A stretch of 64,000 bases of DNA from Azorinus chamasolen (GCA_963576725.1 OY755252.1:44617552-44681551), one strand, 5' to 3'. Shown: positions 1 through 11,444, counted from the stretch's first letter. Notes: a model not told the origin generated them from the sequence alone. A program made the numbers and translations.

Positions 1-57
1 TGACAGTCGACTGGACTCGAATGTAGAGACTCCTTTGTAGACTGCCATTCGCCATGC

Positions 58-481
58 ATGTATGTCCATCGCAAGGGACTCCCAACCCTCCACCTTGATA
101 ATTACAAACATTTTATAAGCAATATCCATGGAGGAATTAGTCTTTGGTCTACCCTGTTTACAAAGGCATCAAAAGGCGTTTTGTCAGAGTTAAAACACTC
201 AATGGTATTTCGCCCCCAGCCCCCCCCTTTTTTTTATCTTTATGGCATGTTCACGCTTACATCAGATTGTATGAGCGAATTCAGCAATCGTCATCTCAAT
301 ATCGGTTTCATTCCCCAAGGCCTAGAACTGGTATGAACTGACTTCTTTAGAAAACAATTTGTTTACTACGGGGCCGCCGCTATGTGGAACAGTCTTCCGC
401 ACTGCATTAAAACTGGCAGTTCCTTAAATCAATTAAAACGACTTAATATGCGACGGTGTAAGCAGAATAGTCACTAATTGT
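58..481 (+). pseudogene. LINE reverse-transcriptase C-terminus, decayed
   Basis: The frame at about 349-477 reads FVYYGAAAMWNSLPHCIK followed by SLNQLKR and a stop. This matches the usual C-terminal end of non-LTR retrotransposon polyproteins (F-x-Y-x-G-A-x-x-W-N-S-L-P, then S-x-x-x-K-R). Just upstream another frame gives SPRPRT, the usual preceding motif, so a frameshift and a stop at 334-336 break the frame. Positions 141-175 look like a family A MITE right arm. It is a dead 5'-truncated copy; the clade cannot be told. Confidence 0.55.
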
Positions 482-574
482 CTTGCATCTATTTTCTGAT
501 ACCATCATTGTAGCTGTAATTCAGTTTGTAAAAGTAATGGCGGAGTGTGTTTATTTGGTTTTTCTCCTCTAGGT

Positions 575-822
575 TTAGCTCTTTGCCTGGTTTGTATAAA
601 TGTTAGAAATAATGCCATTTTGAATATTTATTAGCTCATTTTTATAATATAAACTTTTCCATGAAACCTTTTTCTTTGAAAAAATCTGTAGAATCAGATC
701 GATTTCATGTCAAATGCAAACAGATCAGACATTGATCAGACGACTCCTATAGGAGCCTTCTGATCTGGGTCAACTCTGTTTGCAAATGCGTGAAAATGCG
801 TTTATATGAGGGAAAAGGTTAA
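575..822 (+). mobile_element. MITE family A (piggyBac-like), A2 left end
   Basis: It starts TTAGCTCTTTGCCTG and ends GGGAAAAGGTTAA. The hairpin core at about 714-790 has CTCCTATAGGAG at its centre. The left end is diverged. Family described at 18360. Confidence 0.7.
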
Positions 823-927
823 CACATTTATTCTCATATTATTTAAGGAAACCCCATCCAGATATTATTTTGGGACATATCCATTATTCCTGTTGAGGGG
901 GCACAGCAAACAAACTCTTTGCTGGAT

Positions 928-1052
928 TTAACCATTGACATCGGTGGGTTCATTTAACAATACATATCATAATAAGTGGACTCCTTCAGATGTCATTTGA
1001 TCTGTGTCTACACCGTTTGCCTATGTCCTTACACCTGGCACCAATGGGTTAA
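928..1052. mobile_element. Degenerate G-like MITE
   Basis: TTAACCATTGACATCGG on the left and CCAATGGGTTAA on the right bracket the right half of a hairpin core (GATCTGTGTCTACACCGTTTG). The left arm is lost. Confidence 0.4.
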
Positions 1053-1279
1053 CGAGTTTTACAATATTGTGTAATGATAACCGTAGCCGAAATATTTTAG
1101 CCAAATAAGACTCAATTCCATAGTGTATGCATACGATGTCTGATAAACTTTGCGACGAAATAACTGTGTGTGCACGCGTATACACGTGCATGTGCGCGTG
1201 TGGTGCGTGCGGTGCGGTGCGGTGCAAGAGGCACGCGCGAATGTACTCTGTTTGTTATCTGCTAGAAGCCTCCCGCATC

Positions 1280-1460
1280 CTGAACCTTATTCTGCCATCC
1301 GCAACTTGACTCGTATTAAATTTTGCAAATGGCTTTGGTCCATGGGAAAGGCCGAGTAACTCGGCATCTGATCAACATCCAAGCTGTTTGCCACTCGGTC
1401 AACATGTTTTCACAAGCTGGATCGAATCGGAAGAAGTCAATTTGCACCAGATCCAAATTT
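1280..1460 (+). mobile_element. MITE family C, diverged
   Basis: It has a GGCCGAGTAACTCGGC core with diverged GGATCC arms, then the family C right body (ATCGAATCGGAAG). The ends are poor. Family described at 28239. Confidence 0.5.
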
Positions 1461-1690
1461 AACTCATTCCCTCCTAGTCACGCCTGTTGACGTCTCTGTA
1501 AAATATATTTTTGAAACCATTGTGATAAATAGAGCATTTGCTCCATAGGAGCAAATGCTCAATTTATCACAATGGTTTCAAAACAACGCAGTTCTAAAAT
1601 TTCCCTTTTCTCTAGTAAATGCTCCTTTTCGGTAGATTTATTCAAAGAGGTTGGGTCTGAAAATAGTCTGTCTAGGAGTGAATGAGTAAA
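1459..1690 (+). mobile_element. MITE family D (piggyBac-like)
   Basis: TTAACTCATTCCCTC opens it and GGAGTGAATGAGTAA closes it. The hairpin arms are AAACCATTGTGATAAAT, then AGAGCATTTGCTCC around TAGGAG. The tail carries TGCTCCTTTTCGGTAGATTT, typical of the family. The last TTAA is mutated. Confidence 0.75.
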
Positions 1691-2051
1691 GCAGATATTG
1701 TTATTTTCACATCGGGACAAGACTTAATGGTTAAGACCATCGCTTTAGTTACTGTGACTGCACATCGTTATACATTGTGTATAAGTGTTAATTTTGGTGA
1801 CTTTACAAAATAAGTTTAACCATTTCCTAGAGCGAGCATAATACGAATATGGGGTTTTCTCTCAATTTGTTGTTTGATTAATGGACCATCAGTAAACCTA
1901 TGAAAAACTGTACGTACTTCAGTGATTTCTCCTGGAGTATTTGGAAAAGTAAACCTTTATTATATAGTACATTGCACTATTTGACCATATATCCCATTCA
2001 CAAAACTGTAACTGGATTAAATATTTCAAATTTGAAATTGGAACAAAACTA

Positions 2052-2166
2052 TTAACCTTTAGCCTGCTGAGGCGGATGAGTGACTAGCTGGAAATAGTTT
2101 GGATCCAGATAAGACGCCGAGTGATCCGGCATAACATTATTTGCTCAGCAGGCAGGCTAAGGATTA
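2052..2166. mobile_element. MITE family C variant
   Basis: Ends TTAACCTTTAGCCTGC and CAGGCTAAGGATTA are inverted. The core GACGCCGAGTGATCCGGC is half decayed. Confidence 0.5.
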
Positions 2167-2289
2167 TTTTTTCAAAGAGTAAATGCAGAAAGTATAGTCT
2201 TACTGGTATGTGAGACGTACCCAGGCAAAACGCTGAACGGGCTAGAAGTTAAGGTTTAACCCATTCCCTTATATTGACACCTTTTGGCC

Positions 2290-3600
2290 CATTCCCTCAT
2301 AATGAGAGGAAGTGTCATGCACAAGGTCCATAACTCTGGCTTCACTAATATAGGAGTTATTGCCCCTTGTAAAGAAAAAAAGCACTTTTTTGTCCGGACG
2401 ATAACTCCTATATGGCTCATGCCATTGGAATGAAACTTCATATATGGAAAGATCATGACGAGAGGAAGTGTCATACACAAGGTCCATAACTCTGGCTTCA
2501 TTAATAATGGAGTTATTGCCCTTGTAAAAAAATCACTATTTTTTGTCCGGACGATAACTCCTATATGGCTCATGCCATTGGATTGAAACTTCATATATGG
2601 AAAGATCATGACAAGAGAAAGTGTCATACACAAGGTCCATAACTCTGGCTTCACTAATAATGGAGTTATTGCCCTTGTAATTTTATTTCAAATTTTATTG
2701 TCCGGACGATAACTCCTATATGGCTCATGCCATTGGAATGAAACTTCATATATGGAAAGATCATGACGAGAGGAAGTGTCATACACAAGGTCCATAACTC
2801 TGGCTTCACTAATAATGGAGTATTGCCCTTGTAAAAAAATCACAATTTTTTGTCCGGACGATAACTCCTATATGGCTCATGCCATTGGATTGAAACTTCA
2901 TATATGGAAAGATCATGACAAGAGGTAGTGTCATACACAAGGTCCATAACTCTGGCTTCATTAATAATGGAGTTATTGCCCTTGTAAAAAAAATTCACAT
3001 TTTTTTGGTCCGGACGATAACTCCTATATGGCTCATGCCATTGGAGTGAAACTTCATACATGGAAAGAACATGATAAGAGAAAGTGTCATGCTTAAGGTC
3101 CATAACTCTTGTTTCACTAATATTGGAGTTATTGCCCTTTGTAAAAAATATCACAATTTTTTGTCAGGATGATAACTCCTATATGGCACATGCCATTGGA
3201 GTGAAACTTCATACATGGAAAGATCATGATAAGAGAAAGTGTCATGCATAAGGTCCTTAACTCTGGCTTCAATAAATTGAGAGTTATTGCCTCTTGTACA
3301 TTTGTTTAACGCTTTCTTGTCCAGATGATAACTCCTACATGGCTCTTGCCATTGTATTGAAACTTCATACATGGAAAGAGCATGATGAGAGAAAGTGTCA
3401 TGAACAAGGGCCATAACTCTGGCTTCAATACTTTTGGAGTTATTGCCCTTTGTTACATTTTTTGTCCGATCAATAACTCCTGTTCGACTGATGCTATTGG
3501 AATGACATTTCATTTATGGAAAGAGCATGATGAAAGTAAGTGTCATGCACAAGGGCCATAACTCTGGTGTCAATATATTTGGAGTTATTAGCTGTTATCA
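2290..3600 (+). repeat. 155-bp tandem repeat, about 9 units
   Basis: The phrase GGTCCATAACTCTGGCTTCA recurs at 2325, 2481, 2634, 2789, 2941, 3097, 3252, 3408 and 3553, so the period is 152-156 bp. Each unit also holds GTCCGGACGATAACTCC. Divergence rises toward 3600. A family D-like TTAACCCATTCCCTTATA lies at about 2254. Minus-strand frames across it are by-products of the repeat, since the period is not kept to multiples of three. Confidence 0.9.
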
Positions 3601-3891
3601 TTTTCTTCTTGAAAAATGTGGTGTGGAAAACGCATAATGAGGGGAAGTATCAATCATCAAGTCCATAACATTTTTAGTGATTTCCCTTTACATATTGTTT
3701 TTATTAGAGGGGAGACATCCGTTTTTGTGACAAAAACCTCTAGTTATGCTTTGCAAATAGTGTATAACCTGATCATCTGTCGTGTTTTAAACGAGATATC
3801 TGTTCAGGTTCTACACTGCTTGTAACACTAGTCAGTAAAACCAGGCTCTAATAAATGGAAAACAGTAAAGGACCTGATCAGTCGCCGTTGT

Positions 3892-4148
3892 TTAACCCTT
3901 TCCCTGTTTTATATTTATTACAATTTTCAATATCTAATGAATATTCATGCACAAAATAGTTATAATGAAATATGCAAGGTGGACCATTGTAGCCAATTTA
4001 GAAACTAATGGAACATATCAAATTCCATTAGCAAACAGAGCAGACCCAGATCAGACAGTCCCTACATGAGCCGTCTGATCTGGATCTACTCTGTTAGCAA
4101 GCACGTGAGAGAGTGTTTATAAAAACTTTATATGAAGGAAAATGCTAA
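3892..4148 (+). mobile_element. MITE family A, A1 left end
   Basis: TTAACCCTTTCCCTGTTTTA opens it. The right end is decayed to GGAAAATGCTAA. The core is GATCAGACAGTCCCTACATG, so the loop is mutated. Confidence 0.8.
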
Positions 4149-4523
4149 AACGTCTAAATATTGGGTTTCGTGTAGCTTTGTATTCAATGCAATATTGTAT
4201 TGCATTAAACGCTCAGATATTCTCGTGACAACTCATTCAGTAACGACATGCAGACGACATGTCCATCAAGAAATTCCCCAAATACCCAAGGGCCTTGACA
4301 CAGGTTAATCTGTCACTGTGGCCACAGGGTCATGTCCAGATATAATTGACCACTCATAATCGCATCTGACGGATGTAATTATATTCTATTACTGTGAATC
4401 GTTACTAATTATATCCCAGCGGACACCATCTGCAAAATATCGTCTGCAGCGGTACAATTCTTATCTGCAACGGTACAATTCTCTCTGCTGTACACAGTGT
4501 AAGGAAGCATTTCCTTCTTATAA
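4149..4523. other. No recognised feature
   Basis: AT-rich sequence with a short direct repeat (GCAACGGTACAATTCT, twice near 4447-4484). I see no gene or mobile-element end. Confidence 0.4.
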
Positions 4524-4673
4524 TTTAAGCCCATAAACGTCTTTGCCAGCAGAGTAGACCCAGATCTGACCGTCTGATCATGGTCTGCTCTGTTTGCTAG
4601 TGTAAAACTTCAGCTAGTAAATGTCCATGAGGTGATTATTTCTTACATGAATATTAAACAGGGAAATAGTTAA
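4524..4673 (-). mobile_element. MITE family A, reversed, shortened
   Basis: TTAA at 4524 and AACAGGGAAATAGTTAA at the end. The left arm of the hairpin is shortened (AGACCCAGATCTGACC), so the core no longer folds perfectly. Confidence 0.7.
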
Positions 4674-4731
4674 AGGCAATGTGTCTACAACCAATGCGTT
4701 TTAGAAGTCTGTAAAATAGAACAATAGAGGG

Positions 4732-5273
4732 TTAATACACGTTTTTTCGGGCAATAACATCTGCAGTGTCCCGAGGTACTGTTGTTGGCTCGAGCCCGAA
4801 GGGCGAGGTCAACAACATTCCCGAGGGACACTGCAGATGTTATTGCCCGGAAACAAACGTGTATTAACGCTATTCTTGCATAAACTCATTTTTTGCTTTC
4901 CTGCATGAATTTAATTCTTCCAAATACAAGCAAAACTATACACTTCTTTTGACACTTCGTTCGATTTATGCTGATTCCAGGCCACTGTTTTCTTTTTGAC
5001 GTCGTTTCATGATTGTATCAAATACCGTTTACACGGAATTTCATTCGAAATGTCTATCTCTAAAAACAGTTCATAGTCGGAGCCCCTGAAATACTCGCAC
5101 CGTTCACATAGTTTATAAATGTCAAAACGCCATTTAGCATTCGCGTCCATTGTTTACATTAGGCCCGGAGTAGGTATAATTAAAACCGGTCAACAACAGC
5201 GCGTGAGCACGAGAATCGCCTTGTTAATACATGGTCTAGCGGGACTACAACAACACGTTTTATGCAATAATTT
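4732..5273. mobile_element. Fold-back element J1: palindrome head plus tail
   Basis: Positions 4732-4867 form a long inverted repeat from TTAATACACG to CGTGTATTAA, with ATAACATCTGCAGTGTCCC in each arm and a GC-rich centre (CGAGCCCGAAGGGCGAGG). The following 406 bp is bounded by TATTCTTGCATAAAC and, inverted, GTTTTATGCAATAA near 5257-5270. The layout matches J2 and K. No coding frame is seen. Confidence 0.65.
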
Positions 5274-5578
5274 GTTGTTGGTTATCGAAAAGTAATAGGA
5301 TTGATGTTAAAATATTGAATCCGCCCGCTTTTAGAAACCAAATCCGTGTGCGGTTAAGTTCTAGCCAATCGGAACTACTCGGTAGACTTCCGAAAGGTTC
5401 CCCGATGATTTCCGATTTGTTCCGTATGTGTTCAAGATATCACAATAATAGTTTGCACTTGAACAAGACATTGCAAGTGTCGATGTTACCCGTTATTATT
5501 GATTCATAAATGATTTTTACGATATGAATTGTTGACGGAAATCTTCACCAGATGGTTCAAACAACATTATTTCAATGG
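5274..5578. other. No recognised feature
   Basis: A 64-codon frame at 5315-5509 has no recognisable motif or splice support and I treat it as chance. Confidence 0.35.
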
Positions 5579-5747
5579 TTATCCCACTCCTGCATATAAA
5601 CGCTTTATCCCGCCTTTGCAAACAGAGTAGACCCAGATCAGACGGCTCCTATAGGCTCATTTTTATTTTTACCTTATAAACATTCAGCTGATAACTATTC
5701 ATGATGTCATTGTTACAATCATGAATGTTGAACTGGGAAAGGGTTAA
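5579..5747 (-). mobile_element. MITE family A, reversed, one hairpin arm lost
   Basis: It has the left arm to CGGCTCCTATAGG, then jumps to CTCATTTTTATTTT. The second arm was deleted from the hairpin centre. It ends GGGAAAGGGTTAA. Confidence 0.75.
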
Positions 5748-5794
5748 GAGATATTTGTTCCAAAAACGCGTTATCTATAGGCATATTTTTTAAA

Positions 5795-6065
5795 ACCTTT
5801 CCTTCATATTAGCGCCTTTTCACACATTTGCAAATAGAGTAGACCCAGATCAGACGGCTCATTTAAGTAATGCCATCATCAATATCTATCAAACGACATT
5901 TATAATGGCATAAGAACATAGGAGTGTTTGACATTGGTAAAAACAGAAGAATCAGATCTCAACCATTCAGTAAGCAAACAGAGCTAACGCTGGCCACTCG
6001 ACTCCAATATCAGCCTGTTCATCTGGCTCTATACTGTTTGCAAAGGCATCAAACATCGCCTATAC
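5795..6065. mobile_element. Two joined family A fragments
   Basis: A reversed fragment (CCTTTCCTTCATATTAG to GACGGCTC) runs into a forward fragment (CATTGGTAAAAACAGAAGAATC to GTTTGCAAAGGC) with a scrambled core. Confidence 0.5.
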
Positions 6066-6331
6066 CAGATAACGGACTACACCTTCTCATCTTGAAAAAA
6101 ATACTGACTTCCATTCCGTACAAGCTTTTCAGAGACAACAGACAACACGTCAAGCAGAAGAGAGACCGGTTTATTCGGCCTTAAGTCTAGGTCCCAAACC
6201 GATTGCCAATGGTATCACAAATGACACTATAAATGTCCTGTCTTTCAAAATGCCGTATCATATTAATGCAAAAAGACACCTTTGCGTGTTGAGGATTTAA
6301 ACTGCTTGCAAAGCACTTTTGCGTCAACGTG

Positions 6332-6445
6332 ATTAACTCTTTAGTTGGCAGAAACGATTTTAACTCATTTGTATACAATGTAGACCTCGACCAGACAACC
6401 GTACTGGATCTGTCAGATCAGGCTTTGCTCTGTTTTCTTATAAAA
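6332..6445. mobile_element. Degenerate MITE remnant
   Basis: TTAACTCTTTAGTTGGC is followed by a decayed core (ACAATGTAGACCTCGACCAG to TCAGATCAGGCTTTGCTCTG). The family is uncertain (A or G). Confidence 0.35.
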
Positions 6446-6553
6446 TCGAACGGGTTCTATTCTACAGATTTTGCCATGGCCCAAATTCGCTTGTTTGTAT
6501 TACAATTATTATAACATAATATACGCATATTCGTAGATTTCTGATTTCTAATA

Positions 6554-6802
6554 TGATCCTATTCCCTCATATTGTCGCCTTTTGAGGCCTTTGTAAAAAT
6601 CTCTTTTTAAACCATTGTGATAAATAGAGCATTTTCTCCAATGGAGCAAATGCTCTATTTATCACAATGGTTTTAAAACTACAAAATTCTAAAAGTTTTT
6701 TTTTTAAATGCTCATTTTCAATAGATTTATTGAAAAAGGTTTGGTCTAAAAATAGCCTATGAAGGAATGGGGTCTAAAAATAGCCTATGAGGGAATGGTT
6801 CA
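6554..6802 (+). mobile_element. MITE family D with doubled end
   Basis: The full hairpin carries GAGCATTTTCTCC and GGAGCAAATGCTC arms. The right terminal piece GTCTAAAAATAGCCTATGA is present twice before GGGAATGG. Confidence 0.75.
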
Positions 6803-7195
6803 TATGGCTAATGCATCTAATGCATCTAATGTACAATTCGAATACCGACCGTTACATTATTAATATGACGTCATCTTAGTCTTATAATGGTGCACTACTA
6901 TTAGAATGAATTTGAGAAATTCAATTTCAAATATTCAAATGCTTGAAAAACATTTGTTCTTCGGCCTATTTCATAGCTGAAGAAATATATTATATCATTA
7001 TATATGTTATGTGGTTGCTTTGGCAAAATTTAGCACGATTTATAACATAATATTGGTTTATTTCAATATATAAAGGAAATAGGGGTCATTTTTTGTACTT
7101 TTTTTAATTGACAACCATTTAAAATAATACTGTTTGAACATTTTTATTAAGATTTCCTTGAACACCTTATGTCGTAAAACGCATTTATGAATTAA
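6803..7195. other. AT-rich stretch, nothing recognised
   Basis: It has three ATGCATCTAATG-like repeats near 6808-6835 and long A/T runs. I see no gene. Confidence 0.35.
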
Positions 7196-7561
7196 GAAAT
7201 AATAAATTCATAGCAGTGTTTTATCGTGCAATCGAACACGGGTAGGAGTTGAGATGCGTAGTAATTAAATCATGAGGCCGATAGGCCGAGTGATTTAATT
7301 ATAAGCATCTCAACGACTAGGCTACCCGTGTTCGATTGCACGATAAAACACTGGTATAAATTTATTATTTCGATTCTAACATTCAATTTAACTATAGTTT
7401 GCACCGCCACACGGTACTACGTTTCTTGACGTGCGAATTTTCGAAGCCATATTACGTCATGTTAAGCCGTTACAGCGCGTGCGGTGTTTTATGGAGAATT
7501 CAAACATAGATACGTCCCTTTTTGTTTATGTAGATGTGTGCGCGAGGTGTGTTGGAATCGT
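7196..7561. mobile_element. Fold-back element J2: palindrome head plus tail
   Basis: Positions 7196-7371 form one of the longest palindromes in the window. The arms hold CAGTGTTTTATCGTGCAATC and its inverse, with centre GAGGCCGATAGGCCGAG. The tail is bounded by CGATTCTAACA at about 7371 and TGTTGGAATCG near 7552-7562, an 11-bp inverted pair. Confidence 0.65.
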
Positions 7562-8135
7562 TAATATTTTTGTAAACGGATTACATCATCACTCATAATT
7601 CCTTGTTCTAGAACAAAATATTACTGTGATATCGCCAACACATAGCACCAATCGGAACATCTCGGAGAACCATCCGCAACACCACCAAGTAGTTACAATT
7701 AATATCAAACAAAAACGCACGTGAATTTTTCTAAAACACGGACGAATAACATCGGCAACGTTGATACTTTAATATCAAACTGTTGCAATTTTGAGTGCGT
7801 ATTTTTACGTTTCTTTTCCACATTATACAAGCATCAAATTGTATTCCATTTTTAAGACGAATATCGCAGCAAACCAATTTTTTGGTCTCACTGAAGACAC
7901 ATGTTAGAAAACTGGGTCGGTATTTTTGACGGTCTCTCTGGTGATCGGAAAACAGCTTTAACGCTTTGAATGGACATAACCTGGCATTTGTCAAAAGTGT
8001 AGACTCAGATCATAGGGATCTTCTAGGACGAGGTCAGCAATGTTTGTAATTCGAAATGTTCTTCAAATTTAAGCTTTTCATTTTAAAGGGACTTATATCG
8101 TTAAATAATGAAGGATACCGTTAAATAATGAAGGA
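7562..8135. other. No gene; one dispersed motif
   Basis: CCTTGTTCTAGAACAAAATA at about 7602 recurs in related form near 16617 and 31811, so it is part of an unidentified dispersed repeat. An 87-codon minus frame at 7731-7994 shows no motif. Confidence 0.35.
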
Positions 8136-8432
8136 TACAGTTAAACTTCGGTATCTCGAAGTCGGATAACTCGGTTTTCGAAATAACTAGAACTAAAGGT
8201 TTGGTCCTTCCAAAATTTACAATACAATTATTGTTGTAAACTGTATCCCTGTACATATCTAGAAACACATGTGACAGCTTAATTGCAAGTCGAAAGTAAT
8301 GCTGAAAGATATTGCAAGAACTTTCAGCATTACTTTTGACCTGCATTAAGCTGTGAATATGCGAAATTGTTCAGGTTAGATATCGGATGACTCGAACCTC
8401 TGTTATCTCAAAGTAATTTGCACGGTCCCTTA
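8136..8432 (+). mobile_element. MITE E4 (pogo-like), right end truncated
   Basis: TACAGTTAAACTTCGG opens it, followed by TATCTCGAAGTCGGATAACT. The core is GCTTAATTGCAAGTCGAAAG with its inverse. It stops at CGGTCCCTTA without the right CAGT end. Family described at 59482. Confidence 0.7.
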
Positions 8433-8580
8433 ATGTTTAAAAAGTTGGCGCTCAAATGGACACCGTTTAGTATCGTTATGGTGAACACATGGAAACAATA
8501 TGTAAAACAGTTTAGATTAGATACAGGATTTTCATTATTTCTCGATCTATTACCAGGGTTACCGAATGGATAAAACTCTC

Positions 8581-8957
8581 TTAACCCTTCCCCTCATATA
8601 AACGCATTTTCATGCATTTGCAAACAGAGTAGAACCCGATCACACGGCTCCTATAGGAGCCGTTTGATCAGGGTCTGCTCTGTTTGCTTTTGATATGATA
8701 TAGATCTGATTCCATAATATTTGTCAATGCAAACAGTTTCCTTGAAAAGTTTACATTATGAAAACTGGGTCCATGCTTATAAAACTCTTAGTTGAGTCTG
8801 AGTACGTTCTCAAGCTTTTGATTGGTCAGATTTGAGCCTCTGGCTCAAATCTGACCAATCAAAAGCTTGAGAACTCAAATCTGACCAATCAAAAGCCTGA
8901 GAACGAATTCATGATGTCACTTTTCCTTACATGAATATTGAACAGGGAAAAGGTTAA
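8581..8957 (-). mobile_element. MITE family A, reversed, host of palindrome H1
   Basis: TTAACCCTTCCCCTCATAT opens it and CAGGGAAAAGGTTAA closes it. The core GGCTCCTATAGGAGCC is intact. The body is interrupted by H1 at 8765-8907 and resumes with ATTCATGATGTCAC. Confidence 0.8.
8765..8907. repeat. Palindrome H1, nested and partly repeated
   Basis: It starts GGGTCCATGCTTATAAA. The arms hold TTTTGATTGGTCAGATTTGA and inverse around GCCTCTGGC. The inverse arm is partly present twice, ending AGCCTGAGAACG. See the intact copy at 11600. Confidence 0.7.
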
Positions 8958-9061
8958 CTCGTTCAACGCTCAATGTTCAAAGTGGGATAGTCCATCATTG
9001 TTTATTGACAGAATCACAGTACGTAATGAAATGGTTGAATTTGCTGGAATATTTTGAATGA

Positions 9062-9131
9062 CAAACAATGCAGACCCTGCTCAAAGGGCTCTACTTTGAG
9101 CCCTCTATTGTTGGTCTACACTGTTTGCAAA
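9062..9131. repeat. Hairpin core variant
   Basis: CAAACAATGCAGACCCTG and inverted GGTCTACACTGTTTG frame CAAAGGGCTC...GAGCCCT. The arm pattern is that of families A and G with a new loop. TTAA at 8954 may be its left end; no right end found. Confidence 0.45.
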
Positions 9132-9189
9132 GAACAGTGCTCTCGTTGCGTGTACACATTGATAACTCGTTTACTGCAAATGACTTGTA

Positions 9190-9603
9190 TGTGACAGTTC
9201 GTGGCAGCGAAAGAGCTATGAAGCAGACGACAATTTGTATCACAGATAACGTTTTGCTCAATGTGCTCGAGATATTAATCAAAATTTTCAAATCCCGCTG
9301 CTATCTTTTAAAATGTGTACCTTTCAACCAACACTGAAATAATAACATTAGTACTTTAGCTTGCCGCCCGAGCACCTAACGGATTATCTATCAGTTTAGA
9401 TCCTGGTCAAAGGTCGATTTACATCGTGTCCTGTCAGGTCCTAAATGATTATTGATGCAACAATAGGCTTCGAGAATTATTTTGGCGACAGTAAATCTGC
9501 GTGGATACTATTGAGAACAAACAGTTAAGTGGACCCATTATTTGTTGCAGCTAAAACACTTCTCTGCAGACGACAATGCGTTAGCAGCAGACGACAAAAT
9601 CAC
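9190..9603. other. Mostly unassigned, one B-end fragment
   Basis: GGCAGCGAAAGAGC at about 9202 and GCAGACGACAATTTG resemble family B right-end pieces. The rest, including TCTGCAGACGACAATGCG near 9561, is fragmentary. Confidence 0.3.
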
Positions 9604-9817
9604 TTAACTCTTTCGCTACCACGCACTGTCGTCTGTAAATTCTCTCGTCCTCTAAAGTTTTCAGTTTTGAATTTTCTTCCATTTTGTTTCAATAACTTAA
9701 CGGCGTCATCAAACAGGTTGGATCCTGATGAGACGCTGAGTTACTCGGCGTCTCATCTGGATCCAGCCTGTTTGCAAAGGGACTCAGAAACACGCCACTG
9801 CCTAGCGAAGTAGTTGA
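9604..9817 (+). mobile_element. MITE family B
   Basis: TTAACTCTTTCGCTACCACG to CTGCCTAGCGAAGTAGTTGA. The core is GAGACGCTGAGTTACTCGGC with GGATCC-type arms and TTTGCAAAGG on the right. Family described at 25196. Confidence 0.75.
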
Positions 9818-10040
9818 ATCCATTAGAATAGTCCCAGACGAGTTAATGTAACTCTTTGCTTTGCAGTGGCGAATGTATTTTCAATTTGGATACAGATATA
9901 CGAATCACTAGGACCTGGAATGGTTGACACTCAGTCATTTTTTTAAAAAAAGAAATACATTAATAAAAAAAATCAGTATAACAGCAGACGACAAGGTTAG
10001 CAGACGACAATCACTGCACGTGTAAAGGTTATATACGTAC

Positions 10041-10247
10041 ATCAGTGCGTTATCTGCGACATGACTCGCATTTGCAAACAGTTTGGATCCAGATGAGACG
10101 CCGAGTAACTCGGCGTCTCATCAGGATCCAAGCTGTTTGACACCCAGCCAATAGTCTTTTAAAATCTTGACCAAATCGAATGTAACTAAAAACGGAACCG
10201 GTCAGGATTTCGGCAGACTTTATGTTTTCAGCACGAGGAGGGTAAAC
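10041..10247 (+). mobile_element. MITE family C
   Basis: The core is the perfect GAGACGCCGAGTAACTCGGC, with AACAGTTTGGATCCAGAT arms and the body motif GGCAGACTTTATGTTTT. Both TTAA ends are mutated. Confidence 0.6.
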
Positions 10248-10449
10248 AATGTGTGTGACACGTGCAAATAGCTCGCGTGCGGATCAGACGACATGCACTG
10301 TGATGTCTAACGTAATTTCCATCTGATGCTTATTCATACTTTGCGTTCAATATCGAGTTTATCTCTTATCCTGCAAGACAATCTATATCTGCTCAAACTC
10401 TGAAATATTGGAAGTTGTACTTCCGATTCGCTGCAACTTTAAATCAACA

Positions 10450-10545
10450 GTCCTCTGGGAGTCATACTGTGTGGATCCTGATCGGACGCTGATTTACTCG
10501 GGGACACATCTGGGTCTATACCGTTCGCAAAAGGTTAACCGCGTC
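10450..10545. mobile_element. Family B/C fragment
   Basis: A decayed core (TGGATCCTGATCGGACGCTG, CATCTGGGTCTATACCG) runs to AAAGGTTAACC. Confidence 0.35.
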
Positions 10546-10661
10546 GCATGTGCCATATAAGGATTAATCCTTACTATGCTAAAATGCTTTCATTTTCAAA
10601 AGTTGTCGTCTGTTACAGTTATCGACGTACATGTGCATGAACATTTTAATTCCATCTCTCT

Positions 10662-10890
10662 TTGAACCCTATCCCTGTTGCATATAATGATATGAACATA
10701 TATTGACTGACTTTTTTTACACATTTATTGATGGACTTTGGTGGAACGTGTACTGTACAGTCAAATATGTTATAATGCCATAGGCTAACAGAATAGACTT
10801 TGATCAGCACGGCCCCTATTTGAGCCGTCTGATTTTGGTTAACCCCGTTTGCAACTGCGTGAAAAAGCATTTGTAGAGAGGAATATCAAT
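10662..10890 (+). mobile_element. MITE family A, diverged
   Basis: TGAACCCTATCCCTGTTGCA opens it. The core GATCAGCACGGCCCCTATTT is mutated, and the right end fades after GCGTGAAAAAGC. Confidence 0.55.
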
Positions 10891-10984
10891 AACAGCATAT
10901 AATGTTACACATATGGACATTACACTTCGGATCAGCATGCGATGACTTTTTAAAACGAGTCACTCGGCGTCTCATGTCTGTTTG

Positions 10985-11305
10985 GCAATATTATCACATA
11001 TTGGCTCACATTGTAAAGTTGTCTGTATGTCCCCTTGTATTGATGTGCAGCTATCATTGGTTAATGTAACATATATGCAGTCTCTTGTAATTCTTTATAG
11101 AATGGCCATATACATGTTTTAATGTAACCTTATATTTAGAAATATATTGTCAGAATGTACATGATGGAGAATTAGATTAATAAATAAACCATGTATCATT
11201 CAAACCCACGTACTCCAATTTGTTGGATCGTTGGCGAACCTCATTAGAAATATAATCTGGACAAGTCCATTTGAACCCTTACACAACTGTGAAAAACAAC
11301 TGGCT
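10985..11305. other. No recognised feature
   Basis: AT-rich unique sequence. The preceding 10920-10985 holds a small family C shard (ACTCGGCGTCTCATG). Confidence 0.35.
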
Positions 11306-11444
11306 CCCGGGTTATAAAACGTTTTGCTTGAGTCTGAGATCAATCTCAAGCATCTGATTGGTCAGATTCTGATCTTTCTCAGAATCTGACCAATGAGATG
11401 CTTTAGAGGGTTCTCAGACTCAGAAGTTTTATAACCTTGGACCC
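11306..11444. repeat. Palindrome H2
   Basis: CCCGGGTTATAAAACG at the left matches inverted TTTTATAACCTTGGACC at the right. Inner arms hold CATCTGATTGGTCAGATTCT and inverse. It is a diverged H subtype. Confidence 0.6.

Noticed and set aside
714..790. Hairpins of 65-75 bp resembling pre-microRNAs
   Set aside because: They occur in dozens as MITE cores, so dyads are explained by the elements; small RNA data would be needed to claim processing.
2256..3513. Minus-strand repeat proteins of 104-132 codons
   Set aside because: They follow the 155-bp array; unit length varies and frames drift.
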